The notes: a model not told the origin generated them from the sequence alone. A DNA stretch of 8,795 bases from Acidobacteriota bacterium (GCA_021811745.1 JAJZNH010000425.1:1-8795); one strand, 5' to 3'. Counted from the stretch's first letter, positions 1 to 6,358 are shown. Translations and numbers: made by a program.

Positions 1-635
1 ATCTCGACGTCATCCTCAATCACCAGCACGCCCTGCTGCGGGAACTGGGTGTAGGCTCCGGTCTCGGGGTCGCGCACATAGCCAAAGCCGTCGGCACCCA
101 ACACCGCTCCGGCGTGAACTACTACCCGGTGGCCGATGGAGGCGCCGGAATAGATGACCACGCGTGGATAGATGTGGCAATGCTTGCCGATGCGCACGCC
201 ATCGCCGATGACCGCGCCGGCATCGATGCGGCTGCTCTCGCCCACCACCGCGCCTTTGCCGATCACCGCATGGGCGCCCACGGTCACCGATTCCAGCAGC
301 ATCGCGCCTTCGGCAACGAACGCGGTGGGGTGAACGCCATCGCAAGGCGGCTCTGGACGGAGCAGCCTGGCGGCGCGCGCGAACCATAGCCGCGGCTGCT
401 CCGACTCAATGACCGCGACGGTGGGATGCGACGCATAGGATGCCGCCGCTCCGGGCTTCAAGACCACGGCCGCAGCGGAGCTGTCCAGGGCCTTCGCGGC
501 GGCGGCCTCGTCCTCGGCGAAGACCAGCGAAGTAGAGTGCGCTTTCTTGAGCGAACTCACTGCGGAAAGGCTTTGCGCCGCCCCCTGCTGGGCCAGTCTG
601 CCGCCGAGCTTATCTATGAGCTCCGCCAGCGTCAT
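1..635 (-). CDS. lpxD: UDP-3-O-acylglucosamine N-acyltransferase LpxD, 3' end outside window
   Basis: Third step of lipid A synthesis: transfers a 3-hydroxyacyl chain from acyl-ACP to the 2-amino group of UDP-3-O-acylglucosamine, in the cytoplasm. I translated the minus strand from ATG at 635; 211 codons are open to the edge. Residues 1-98 form the N-terminal uridine-binding domain. From about residue 100 (HPTAFVAEGAML) come left-handed beta-helix hexapeptide repeats, then the LpxD hallmark HAGAVLGADGFGY at 174-186 and VIEDDVE at 205-211. The family is usually about 340 residues, so roughly 130 C-terminal residues are missing, including the catalytic His region. AAAGGAG lies 4 nt before the ATG and supports the start. 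The gene starts 24 bp after the acyltransferase stop, so the two are probably cotranscribed. Identification is secure; only the end is unseen. Confidence 0.94.
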   Translation of the reverse strand, partial: MTLAELIDKLGGRLAQQGAAQSLSAVSSLKKAHSTSLVFAEDEAAAAKALDSSAAAVVLKPGAAASYASHPTVAVIESEQPRLWFARAARLLRPEPPCDGVHPTAFVAEGAMLLESVTVGAHAVIGKGAVVGESSRIDAGAVIGDGVRIGKHCHIYPRVVIYSGASIGHRVVVHAGAVLGADGFGYVRDPETGAYTQFPQQGVLVIEDDVE

Positions 636-659
636 GAGTCTCCTTTACCCGGTGTAGCC

Positions 660-1559
660 TCAATACAATGCCGGCTCTCCCGCGGGCCGCGTCTTCCAGC
701 GGCGGTGAATCCACAGCCACTGGTCAGGATAGCGCCGAATCCAGGCCTCGATGGTCTCGGTACAGCGCTCGGTGCCCTTCACGATATCGTCGGCCACGCA
801 ATCGGTGTGCGGGATCTCGACCTCTGGGCCGAAGCGCAGCACATATCTGCGCTCCGCCGCATCCCAAAGCATGAAGCCCGGCAGCACAGCCGCACCCGTT
901 TTGCGCGCGACGTGAGCCAAGCCGGTAGCCGTGCAGGCGTCGATGCCGAAGAACTTCACGAAGGTCCCCTGCGGGGGGGTCATATTGGTGTCCATGAGGA
1001 TGCCCACCGTTCCGCCGGCACGCATGGCGGTAAGCAGGCCGCGCCCGAAGTCATCTTTGTGGAGTACGCGGTTGCCATGCAGGCAGCGGATGGCGTTCAC
1101 ATAAGCGTCGAGAGGGCGATTGTCGAGGCGGCGAATCACCATCCCCATGGGATGGCCCATGAGGGAGTGATAGAAGCTGGAAAGCTCCCAAGCGCCGAGA
1201 TGGCCGGTGATGACCAGCACTCCCTTGCCGCGCGCCTGGGCGGCGAGAAAATGCTCCAAGCCCTCAGTCCGCAGCCATGCACGGGTGTTCTCCGGTGTGT
1301 AGCGGCTCATGCGGCAAAATTCGACGAGGTGCCAACCCAGATGCAGGAAGACGCGACGCAGAATTTTCTTTCTGGCGCTCAGAGAGAGTTCGGGCAGCGC
1401 CATGGCGAGGTTGCGCAACCCGACGCGCCGCAGCCGCCCAAAGATCCAATAGACCTTAAAGGCGAGAATGCAGGACCACAACCGCGCCAGCCTGCGCGGC
1501 ATGAGGCCAAGGCAGCGCGCCACGGCTACCACAAGGCAATACTCAAGCTTCTCCCGCAT
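660..1559 (-). CDS. LpxL/HtrB-family lysophospholipid (lipid A late) acyltransferase
   Basis: Membrane-associated acyltransferase expected to add a secondary acyl chain to a lipid A precursor at the inner membrane. With ATG at 1559 the protein has 299 residues, normal for the family. The N-terminus (REKLEYCLVVAVARCLGLM) is hydrophobic and followed by a basic stretch (PRRLARLW), as in LpxL/HtrB. The catalytic HX4E motif is GHLGAWE with H120 and E125; VGILMDTN (185-192) and PDQWLWIHRRWK (278-289) are further family blocks. The frame stays open upstream to a TTG at 1628, which would add 23 residues of unlike composition. Neither start has a good ribosome site, and I prefer ATG because the family alignment begins there. 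Location directly before lpxD supports a lipid A role, but the family also contains phospholipid and other acyltransferases, so the exact acceptor is inferred. Confidence 0.9.
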   Translation of the reverse strand: MREKLEYCLVVAVARCLGLMPRRLARLWSCILAFKVYWIFGRLRRVGLRNLAMALPELSLSARKKILRRVFLHLGWHLVEFCRMSRYTPENTRAWLRTEGLEHFLAAQARGKGVLVITGHLGAWELSSFYHSLMGHPMGMVIRRLDNRPLDAYVNAIRCLHGNRVLHKDDFGRGLLTAMRAGGTVGILMDTNMTPPQGTFVKFFGIDACTATGLAHVARKTGAAVLPGFMLWDAAERRYVLRFGPEVEIPHTDCVADDIVKGTERCTETIEAWIRRYPDQWLWIHRRWKTRPAGEPALY

Positions 1560-1628
1560 GGTTGAAGTCAAGACCCAGTGTAGCCCGCGGGAACCAGCAC
1601 TTTGAGGGGAGGGAGAGACGAGAGACAA

Positions 1629-1662
1629 ACGGGGCGGGGCGGCGTTTGCCCCACCGCCCCGT
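1629..1662 (-). terminator. GC-rich hairpin, possible terminator or leader structure
   Basis: A perfect 9-bp inverted repeat (ACGGGGCGG at 1629-1637, CCGCCCCGT at 1654-1662) with extra GGC/GCC pairing inside. Read on the minus strand, the stem is followed by TTTGTCTCTCGTCTC, only weakly T-rich. It could end transcripts from the SYLF gene upstream, or form part of the acyltransferase leader, since it sits 70 bp before that gene's ATG. The function is a guess; the repeat itself is certain. Confidence 0.35.
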
Positions 1663-1681
1663 ATGCTGGCTTACCGTTCGC

Positions 1682-1712
1682 CGGACCTACAGTTATTCGA
1701 GACGGACTACAG
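1682..1712. repeat. Short direct repeat, 21-bp period
   Basis: CGGACCTACAG at 1682-1692 recurs as CGGACTACAG at 1703-1712, one base shorter. The starts are 21 bp apart, two helical turns. They lie upstream of the acyltransferase gene on its template side. This could be a tandem protein-binding site, or chance; I see no matching promoter. Confidence 0.25.
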
Positions 1713-1744
1713 CGTTTCCGATTTTGCTCTTTGCAGAAACCATG

Positions 1745-1785
1745 CATGCAAGGGGGCTATTCCTTAAGAAAGGCCCCCTTGCATG
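1745..1785. terminator. Strong hairpin between the SYLF and acyltransferase genes
   Basis: CATGCAAGGGGGC (1745-1757) and GCCCCCTTGCATG (1773-1785) form a perfect 13-bp stem. The interior continues with T.G, an A/A mismatch, then TTC/GAA closing on a CTTAA loop. It lies 34 nt beyond the stop codon of the SYLF gene, the usual place for a terminator. No T-tract follows on either strand, so it is not a textbook intrinsic terminator. It may instead stabilise the mRNA 3' end or be a copy of an interspersed palindromic repeat. Confidence 0.5.
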
Positions 1786-1819
1786 ATGTTGCGATGGCGA
1801 TACGCGCGGCGAGAACACT

Positions 1820-2509
1820 CTAGCGCTTGGCGGCCGCAAAGTGATGGGCCACGTCGCGCACGAACGTCACTGCGCCCGGCGGCACAGCCACCTGACCATT
1901 GAGAATGCTCTCAAAGCTGTGGTGTGCACCGTAATAAACATCGGTATCCTGGGGATCCTGGGTTACGCTGGTGCCGCTCAGGTCGACGCCGGCGAAGATT
2001 CCCTTGCTGCGCGAATAGCTCAGGAGTTCAGCGTTCATCTTCCAGTCAGTTGCCGCCTGGCCGGCGCGGCCCACCGGTCCGGCCGCAACCGACGCGCCCA
2101 CTCCCAGCTTGAACTTGCTCTTCAGCAGATCTTGGAAACCGCGTTGATTGACGGCAACCAGAACCAGCGCAGTGGATTGACCGCCGATCAGGAATCCGAA
2201 GGAACCGCCGGTCATGCCGAAGAAGACCGGGCCACTCCAACCGTGGCCGGTCCGGCAGGTGACCACACCCTCGCCGTGTTGCGCTGCAATGATGAAGCCT
2301 CCCTTGAGGAGCGCGGGAACAACGCCGACGCAGGTGGCCGAAGCCAGAATATTCGTGGGGATCGTGCGGTCCGGCGTCGACAGGATCTCATCGAGAACGG
2401 TTTTGGCCGAGTCAACGCGCTTTTGCAGGTCCTGGCGTGAAGGCGCTGCAAAGGCCGTGCCCGCACAAGTAAGCATCAAACAGCAGATTAAAGCCAGAGT
2501 CTTCTTCAT
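1820..2509 (-). CDS. Exported SYLF/Ysc84-domain lipid-binding protein
   Basis: A 229-residue protein. Residues 1-21 are a Sec signal peptide (MKKTLALICC, cleavage after AFA), so it is probably periplasmic or envelope-bound; the Cys at 15 is not in a good lipobox. The rest is a SYLF (Ysc84, formerly DUF500) domain. It shows CVGVVPALLKGGF (60-72), a Gly-rich stretch with WSGPVFFGMTGGSFG (91-105), IGGQSTALVLV (108-118), then FKLGVGASVAAGPVGR (133-148). The family binds membrane lipids: phosphoinositides in eukaryotes, and lipids in the few bacterial members studied. The exact role in bacteria is unknown. AAAGGA sits 8 nt before the ATG and supports this start. It stands alone: a 260-bp spacer with two hairpins separates it from the lipid A genes downstream, and about 590 bp lie upstream. 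Confidence 0.9.
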   Translation of the reverse strand: MKKTLALICCLMLTCAGTAFAAPSRQDLQKRVDSAKTVLDEILSTPDRTIPTNILASATCVGVVPALLKGGFIIAAQHGEGVVTCRTGHGWSGPVFFGMTGGSFGFLIGGQSTALVLVAVNQRGFQDLLKSKFKLGVGASVAAGPVGRAGQAATDWKMNAELLSYSRSKGIFAGVDLSGTSVTQDPQDTDVYYGAHHSFESILNGQVAVPPGAVTFVRDVAHHFAAAKR

Positions 2510-2679
2510 TGTCCGTGTCCTTTCCGCTCCGCGGCCGCATGCGGCGCGGGCGTTCTTTGAGGGGTTGGGGAAATACGGTATCCGGCCGCTTCACGAGAAA
2601 TCGCGGTTGCGCTTTATCATCTACCTGAAACAGCCTATCGTATCGGGAGCCATTCTCCAATCCTGGGAGCCCTGGCCGA

Positions 2680-2717
2680 GCCGCAACTTAGCTTGAGACG
2701 CAGTGGCCGGTTGCGGC
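2680..2717. repeat. Perfect 8-bp inverted repeat, 22-nt loop
   Basis: GCCGCAAC at 2680-2687 and GTTGCGGC at 2710-2717 are exact reverse complements. The position, about 170-210 bp upstream of the SYLF start, would suit an operator, but in GC-rich DNA such a repeat can arise by chance. Confidence 0.3.
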
Positions 2718-2925
2718 ACGCTGGCCGCAGATCCCAAATGTGCCCGCCCAATCCGCAGCGGGGGTAAGGCCATCGCACACAGGCCACGGCGAAGGGGGCA
2801 AACGCGGCCCACTCCTCACCTTGAGGGGTGAGATGCGCCGACCGCGGTTAGGGAGGGCTGAGGGAGAGAATTCAAGAGGGGCTTTGTTGCCGGAGTCCGG
2901 AACTTGAAGGGGCCGCAGGCCGAGG

Positions 2926-2976
2926 AAAAAAGAGGAGTTCTTAGGCACCATCCGGAGATTGCGCCTAGGAACTCCT
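2926..2976 (-). terminator. Intrinsic terminator of the response regulator gene
   Basis: On the minus strand a 14-bp stem (AGGAGTTCCTAGGC from 2976 to 2963, GCCTAAGAACTCCT from 2946 to 2933, one G.U pair) with a 16-nt loop is followed by C and then TTTTTT (2931-2926). Stem plus T6 is the classic Rho-independent form. It lies about 125 nt beyond the stop codon of the regulator and reads in its direction. Confidence 0.75.
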
Positions 2977-3101
2977 TCCCCAGATCTGCGTTGTTTCTGT
3001 TAAGAGGATTGTGGAAAGCGGCCGACTCACACAAGAGTACTTAAGGGCAGTGCCTCTTAGTAACCGAATGTTGTACCAATTAGTAATGAGATAGGGCGAG
3101 A

Positions 3102-3800
3102 TTAGGTATCCGCATTGGGGCTCTGGGTCTGGCTGCTCGAAGAGAGCCGCGAGAGGCTGAGCGCAAACATCGAGAGTTTGATGCGGTTATCGGCGCCGGT
3201 CTTGCGCATCAGCCGTCCGACGTAGGCCTTCACGGTGCGCTCCTCGATGCCCAACTCGGCGGCGATTTCACGATTCGAGCGAGCGGTCAGGATCAGCTCC
3301 AAAACCTGCCGCTCACGGGCGGTGAGCCGCCGGCCTGAGGCGGTGAGGGCGTTGCTGGCGGGGAACTTCAGGAGCCTGTCGATGAGCTGGGAAAGGAGGC
3401 GGCGCGGCGCCCAGATGGATCCGGAGGTGACGACTTCGATGGCTTTGCGGACCATCTCCGGGCCCGCGGTCAAATCCAGATAGGCACGGGCGCCAGCGAC
3501 GATTGCGTTCATCACCAGCTCGTCCTCGCCCTCCGGCCCAATGACGATGAGGCGAATATCCGGGCGGACGCGGCGAACGGTCTCCAGGGTTTCCATACCG
3601 GAGGAGGCATGGAGATCGATGACCAGGTATTCGAGGTCGCCGGTGGCCAACAGTTCCTGGGTGGCGCCACTGACTGGAAGGAGGCGCGGCTGGCCCTTCT
3701 GAGCCGGCTGGTCAAAGATGCTGCTGAGCCCCGCCAGACGAATGGGCTCGTCCGCAACCAATCCGATGCGAATAGGCTCGGCGATTCTGCTCGCGGACAT
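3102..3800 (-). CDS. NarL/FixJ-family response regulator with atypical receiver domain
   Basis: A 232-residue transcription factor. Residues 11-125 form a receiver-like domain: D17-E18 match the acidic metal-binding pair, and D62 (LVIDLHASSG) matches the phosphoacceptor Asp. The conserved Thr/Ser after strand 4 is G88 (LIVIGPEG), and the invariant Lys appears to be L110 (RAYLDLTAG). Phosphorylation switching is therefore doubtful. Residues 159-215 are a typical LuxR-type helix-turn-helix (LTARERQVLELIL, SNREIAAELGIEERTVKAYV, then GRLMRKTGADNR). A Ser/Thr/Gln-rich tail follows. No histidine kinase is nearby, so partner and targets are unknown. GGGAG lies about 7 nt before the ATG. The gene lies 122 bp downstream of dcd on the same strand and could be read through from it, though that gap could also hold a promoter. 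A terminator follows at 2926-2976. Confidence 0.93.
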   Translation of the reverse strand: MSASRIAEPIRIGLVADEPIRLAGLSSIFDQPAQKGQPRLLPVSGATQELLATGDLEYLVIDLHASSGMETLETVRRVRPDIRLIVIGPEGEDELVMNAIVAGARAYLDLTAGPEMVRKAIEVVTSGSIWAPRRLLSQLIDRLLKFPASNALTASGRRLTARERQVLELILTARSNREIAAELGIEERTVKAYVGRLMRKTGADNRIKLSMFALSLSRLSSSSQTQSPNADT

Positions 3801-3922
3801 TGCGCCTCTCCCGTAGCGCTAAAGACAACCGTCGGCAATACGGCGCAAGCAGCGTTCTGCTGGCGCCAAGGAAACAACAAGGGTAACCTACCTGCGCACC
3901 GGGATCGCCCGCCTGGGGCTCC

Positions 3923-4477
3923 TTAGAGTTTGGGAAGCACAATTCCCTGCTGCTTCTGATACTTGCCCTTGCGATCCGCATAGCTGATCTCGCAGGCCTC
4001 GTCGGAGCGGAAGAACAGAATCTGGCACAGTCCTTCGTCAGCATAGATTTTGGCCGGCAAGGGCGTGGTATTGGAGATCTCGAGGGTCACAAAACCCTCC
4101 CACTCCGGCTCAAAGGGCGTAACGTTCACGATGATTCCGCAACGCGCATACGTAGACTTGCCAACGCAGATCGTCAGGACATCTCTGGGAATACGAAAAT
4201 ATTCAACCGAACGCGCCAATGCAAAGGAATTTGGTGGAATAATCACCGATTTTGCCTGCACCGAGACGAAGGACCGCTCGTCGAAGGCCTTCGGATCGAT
4301 GATGGCGCTGTTCACATTGGTAAAGATTTTAAACTCGTCGGAGACTCTAAGGTCGTATCCGTAGGAGGAAAGGCCATACGAGATCACTCCCGCGGCCACC
4401 TGCTTTTCGCTGAAGGGCTCGATCATGCGATGCTTGAGGGCCTGTTCCCGGATCCACCGGTCGCTTTGAATTGCCAT
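3923..4477 (-). CDS. dcd: dCTP deaminase
   Basis: Deaminates dCTP to dUTP plus ammonia (EC 3.5.4.13), feeding dUMP for thymidylate synthesis in the cytoplasm. The protein has 184 residues, close to the 188-193 usual for bacterial Dcd. Family blocks in order: IKSD-like start (AIQSDRWIR), IEPF (19-22), SSYGYDLR (37-44), DEFKIFTN (47-54), [13 protein letters not shown] (81-93), [17 protein letters not shown] (106-122) and [14 protein letters not shown] (128-141). S108, R112 and E133 correspond to the catalytic Ser, Arg and Glu of the E. coli enzyme. The trimer-type sequence matches the large proteobacteria-like branch rather than the bifunctional archaeal dCTP deaminase/dUTPase. AAGAGGAG 4 nt before the ATG confirms the start. 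A sigma70-type promoter lies at 4557-4585. Confidence 0.97.
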   Translation of the reverse strand: MAIQSDRWIREQALKHRMIEPFSEKQVAAGVISYGLSSYGYDLRVSDEFKIFTNVNSAIIDPKAFDERSFVSVQAKSVIIPPNSFALARSVEYFRIPRDVLTICVGKSTYARCGIIVNVTPFEPEWEGFVTLEISNTTPLPAKIYADEGLCQILFFRSDEACEISYADRKGKYQKQQGIVLPKL

Positions 4478-4526
4478 GCGTCTCCTCTTGTGCTGCTGCG
4501 GTAGATAAAGGGCGTCTCAAGGGAAA

Positions 4527-4542
4527 GAGCCGCGCGCGGCTC
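4527..4542. repeat. Perfect 16-bp palindrome in the dcd leader
   Basis: GAGCCGCGCGCGGCTC reads the same on both strands. It lies between the predicted dcd start of transcription (near 4550) and the dcd ATG at 4477, so it could be an operator or form a GAGCCG/CGGCTC hairpin in the mRNA leader. No regulator is known from this sequence. Confidence 0.4.
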
Positions 4543-4556
4543 CGACTCGAAGATTC

Positions 4557-4585
4557 ATCTTACGCAACGCTAATGCGATTGACAA
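4557..4585 (-). promoter_or_regulatory. Predicted sigma70 promoter of dcd
   Basis: On the minus strand TTGTCA (4585-4580, 5 of 6 to consensus) is followed after exactly 17 nt by TAAGAT (4562-4557, 4 of 6). This places the transcript start near 4550 and gives a leader of about 70 nt. Confidence 0.5.
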
Positions 4586-4699
4586 ATCCGCCACTGCGGT
4601 GCGCGGTTGGAGCCCTTCCTGGGGCTGGAAGCGCGCCCAGTAGGGCAAATTTCTCACCATGCCGCTCTCGGGGTAGTTTCCTAATCGCAGCAAAATCTG

Positions 4700-4760
4700 T
4701 ACTATGACCCCAGAAGGGCGTAGTACGTTCCATACCATTCGCGCCCCTGAGGATACTCCA
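4700..4760 (+). promoter_or_regulatory. Possible -10 and Shine-Dalgarno of the HU-family gene
   Basis: TACTAT (4700-4705) resembles a -10 box, with a poor -35 (TTTCCT at 4677-4682). GAGGA lies 7 nt before the TTG at 4761. The upstream ATG at 4704 has no Shine-Dalgarno and overlaps the -10. Together these favour translation from TTG. Confidence 0.35.
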
Positions 4761-5051
4761 TTGATCAAACAGGACATCGTTCATCACGTGGTCGAACGCA
4801 CCGGCTTGCCGCGCACCAAGGCCGAGGCCGCAGTGGATACGGTCTTCGAGGGTCTCAAGGAGGCCCTGGCCGCCGGCGAGCGCATCGAGCTGCGCGGGTT
4901 TGGCGTCTTCAGTGTCCGCGCCCGCAAAACCGGCATCGGCCGCAATCCCCGCACCGGAACTGAGGTCAGTATCGCTCCCGGCAAGGCCGTGCGCTTCAAG
5001 CCGGGCAAGGAGCTGCACACACTGGCCACGGGCAGTGCCTCTCAATCCTAG
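4761..5051 (+). CDS. HU/IHF-family DNA-binding protein
   Basis: Small nucleoid protein that binds and bends DNA as a dimer. From TTG at 4761 it has 96 residues, the usual size for HU/IHF (90-100). It starts IKQDIVHHVVERTGL, with the two-helix dimer body up to about residue 45, then the beta arm region: GERIELRGFGVFSVRARK (about 39-56) and GRNPRTG with the DNA-intercalating proline, followed by VRFKPGKEL. The C-terminus is short and ends SASQS. An in-frame ATG at 4704 would add 19 residues without family similarity and lacks a ribosome site, so I prefer TTG, preceded by GAGGA. The gene is divergent from dcd with a shared control region. Whether it belongs to the HU or the IHF subgroup cannot be settled here. 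The M50 protease gene follows after 107 bp on the same strand. Confidence 0.9.
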   Translation: MIKQDIVHHVVERTGLPRTKAEAAVDTVFEGLKEALAAGERIELRGFGVFSVRARKTGIGRNPRTGTEVSIAPGKAVRFKPGKELHTLATGSASQS

Positions 5052-5131
5052 AGCGGCCTTCCAGTCTGTATGCGGCCTGTTCAGCGCCGTGCAGTGTGGC
5101 TTTTACTTGAGGAAAGAGCCAGGCAGCAATT

Positions 5132-5152
5132 GGAGCTTGCTCCTACAGGAGC
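5132..5152 (+). promoter_or_regulatory. Shine-Dalgarno of the M50 gene inside a hairpin
   Basis: AGGAG (5147-5151), 7 nt before the ATG at 5159, decides the start of the protease gene. It sits in the right arm of GCTCC-TACA-GGAGC (5139-5152). The left arm can instead pair with GGAG at 5132-5135. Two competing short hairpins could hide or free the ribosome site. Stems are only 4-5 bp, so any regulatory effect is speculative. Confidence 0.3.
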
Positions 5153-5158
5153 TGGACG

Positions 5159-6217
5159 ATGATTGCAGCGGGTTCCGCACGGGGTGGAAAGCGCAGATGG
5201 CCGGTGCGGTCCGTCAGAACGGTTGAGGTATGTGCGCGCTCCCCTGCGAGGCCTGGGCCAGCGCAGGGAGGTCGAGAAACGAGTAATCCGTTGCCTCCAG
5301 TCTTTCGCAAGTATGGGCTGCCGGCAGTACTGTTCACCGCCAGCGTAGCGACCACCACCGCTGACGGCGCCCGCTTCATGCAGAACTTCATCGAAGGCCT
5401 GCCGCCGGTAGCGCACGACTCCGACCTGTGGCCCTGGGGCTGGCTTTGGCGCCACCCTCATCTCTTCGTCTCCGGCTTCGCCTTCTCGCTTACCCTGCTG
5501 GGCATTCTGCTGATTCACGAGTTCGGCCACTACATTGCCTGCTGCGTCCACCGCATCCGAGCCACGCTGCCCTGGGTTTTGCCCGCGCCCACGCTGAGCG
5601 GCACGGTCGGCGCGGTGATTCAGATCCGCTCCCGCATCCCCACACGCGACGCGCTCATGGACGTGGGGATCTACGGTCCCCTAGCCGGCTATATTGCCTC
5701 AATGGCGGCCGTGGCGGTGGGCTTCTCGCTGAGCGCATTCGCTCCGCCCAAGGCGCCCCCCGGCATCGTCCGCTTTGGCGGCGAGCCGCTCACGCTCCGC
5801 ATGGTGCACGCCCTGCTCCTGCGCTGGAATCCGGCGATTCCGTCTTTCCACCAGAGCACACCGCATCCGGTTCTGGTAGCGGGCTGGATCGGCCTGTTCA
5901 TCACCTCGCTGAACCTCCTTCCCGGCGGCCAGCTCGACGGCGGACATATTCTCTACGCCATCTCCCCTCGCCTGCACGAGATCTTCACCCGCGGACTGCC
6001 TTTCGCGCTGTTTCTGGCCGGCGTGGTTTATTGGGTGGGCTGGTTTTTATGGGGGGCTCTTCTGTTGCTTCCGGCCATGCGCCACCCCAAAGTTCCGCTC
6101 GATTCCGAATTGTCCCGCGGCCGGGCGGTGCTGGGCCTCGTGGGGCTGGTCATTCTCCTGCTCACCTTCACGCCCACGCCCTTTTACAACGGCTCGCTGT
6201 TCTATTTCTTGCACTAG
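5159..6217 (+). CDS. M50-family site-2-type membrane metalloprotease
   Basis: Intramembrane zinc protease, 352 residues. A 50-residue Arg/Gly/Pro-rich N-terminus (likely cytoplasmic) is followed by hydrophobic segments near 52-70, 103-120, 168-193, 237-255, 280-306 and 322-338. The zinc motif is HEFGH at 120-124 in LLIHEFGHYIACC. The second zinc-ligand motif is NLLPGGQLDGGH at 252-263, with D260 as ligand. This is the shape of stand-alone bacterial site-2 protease homologues without a PDZ domain. Such enzymes cut transmembrane segments of anti-sigma factors or other membrane proteins, but the substrate here is unknown and no sigma/anti-sigma pair is in view. The start is set by AGGAG 7 nt upstream. 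The low family resemblance of residues 1-45 leaves a later start, such as TTG at 5291, possible. It may be cotranscribed with the HU gene. Confidence 0.93.
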   Translation: MIAAGSARGGKRRWPVRSVRTVEVCARSPARPGPAQGGRETSNPLPPVFRKYGLPAVLFTASVATTTADGARFMQNFIEGLPPVAHDSDLWPWGWLWRHPHLFVSGFAFSLTLLGILLIHEFGHYIACCVHRIRATLPWVLPAPTLSGTVGAVIQIRSRIPTRDALMDVGIYGPLAGYIASMAAVAVGFSLSAFAPPKAPPGIVRFGGEPLTLRMVHALLLRWNPAIPSFHQSTPHPVLVAGWIGLFITSLNLLPGGQLDGGHILYAISPRLHEIFTRGLPFALFLAGVVYWVGWFLWGALLLLPAMRHPKVPLDSELSRGRAVLGLVGLVILLLTFTPTPFYNGSLFYFLH

Positions 6218-6279
6218 GGCAGTTTTCGCCAGAAGAAAATATCATTGCGAATTGAGCAAAGTCTGCTCACTCATTTTGA

Positions 6280-6294
6280 GTTTGAGCGTCAAAC
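6280..6294. repeat. Dyad GTTTGA-GCG-TCAAAC upstream of the small exported protein
   Basis: A perfect 6-bp inverted repeat with a 3-nt centre, 65 bp before the ATG at 6359. A second one, GAGCA-AAGTC-TGCTC, lies just upstream at 6254-6268. These could be operator half-sites for the small gene or a weak end to the protease transcript. TATCAT at 6240-6245 resembles a -10 box, but I see no matching -35. Confidence 0.3.
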
Positions 6295-6358
6295 GATCTA
6301 CGCGCCGGTCGTGCAGCCCTACCGCTAATCCAATGGCCGGCGCCTTCCTGAGGTGACA

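Larger units (their letters stand above)
2524..3101. other. Gene-free intergenic region with inverted repeats
   Basis: I find no credible gene here. The open frames have no family-like sequence and no Shine-Dalgarno support. It must hold the SYLF promoter on the minus strand near 2540-2700, but I could not find a convincing -35/-10 pair. Contents are the inverted repeat 2680-2717, a small hairpin CTCACC/GGTGAG at 2815-2832, the terminator at 2926-2976, and a weak hairpin TAAGGG/CTCTTA at 3042-3059 just beyond the regulator stop. A small RNA cannot be excluded from sequence alone. Confidence 0.5.

Noticed and set aside
426..1565. Long plus-strand open frame opposite the acyltransferase and lpxD
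   Set aside because: It is the antisense shadow of two well-supported minus-strand genes; its protein has no family-like sequence.
1560..1628. N-terminal extension of the acyltransferase from TTG 1628
   Set aside because: No Shine-Dalgarno, a start directly beside a GC-rich hairpin, and 23 residues unlike the family; ATG 1559 fits better, though not proven.
2412..3034. Several short frames in the intergenic region 2510-3101
   Set aside because: Overlapping frames with no ribosome sites, no family resemblance and conflicting with the terminator at 2926-2976.
4579..4584. Consensus TTGACA on the plus strand as -35 for the HU gene
   Set aside because: No -10 element follows at 16-18 nt; the bases are better explained by the overlapping dcd -35 on the other strand.
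4517..4777. Minus-strand frame across the dcd-HU spacer
   Set aside because: It overlaps the dcd promoter and the HU start, has no Shine-Dalgarno and no recognisable domain.
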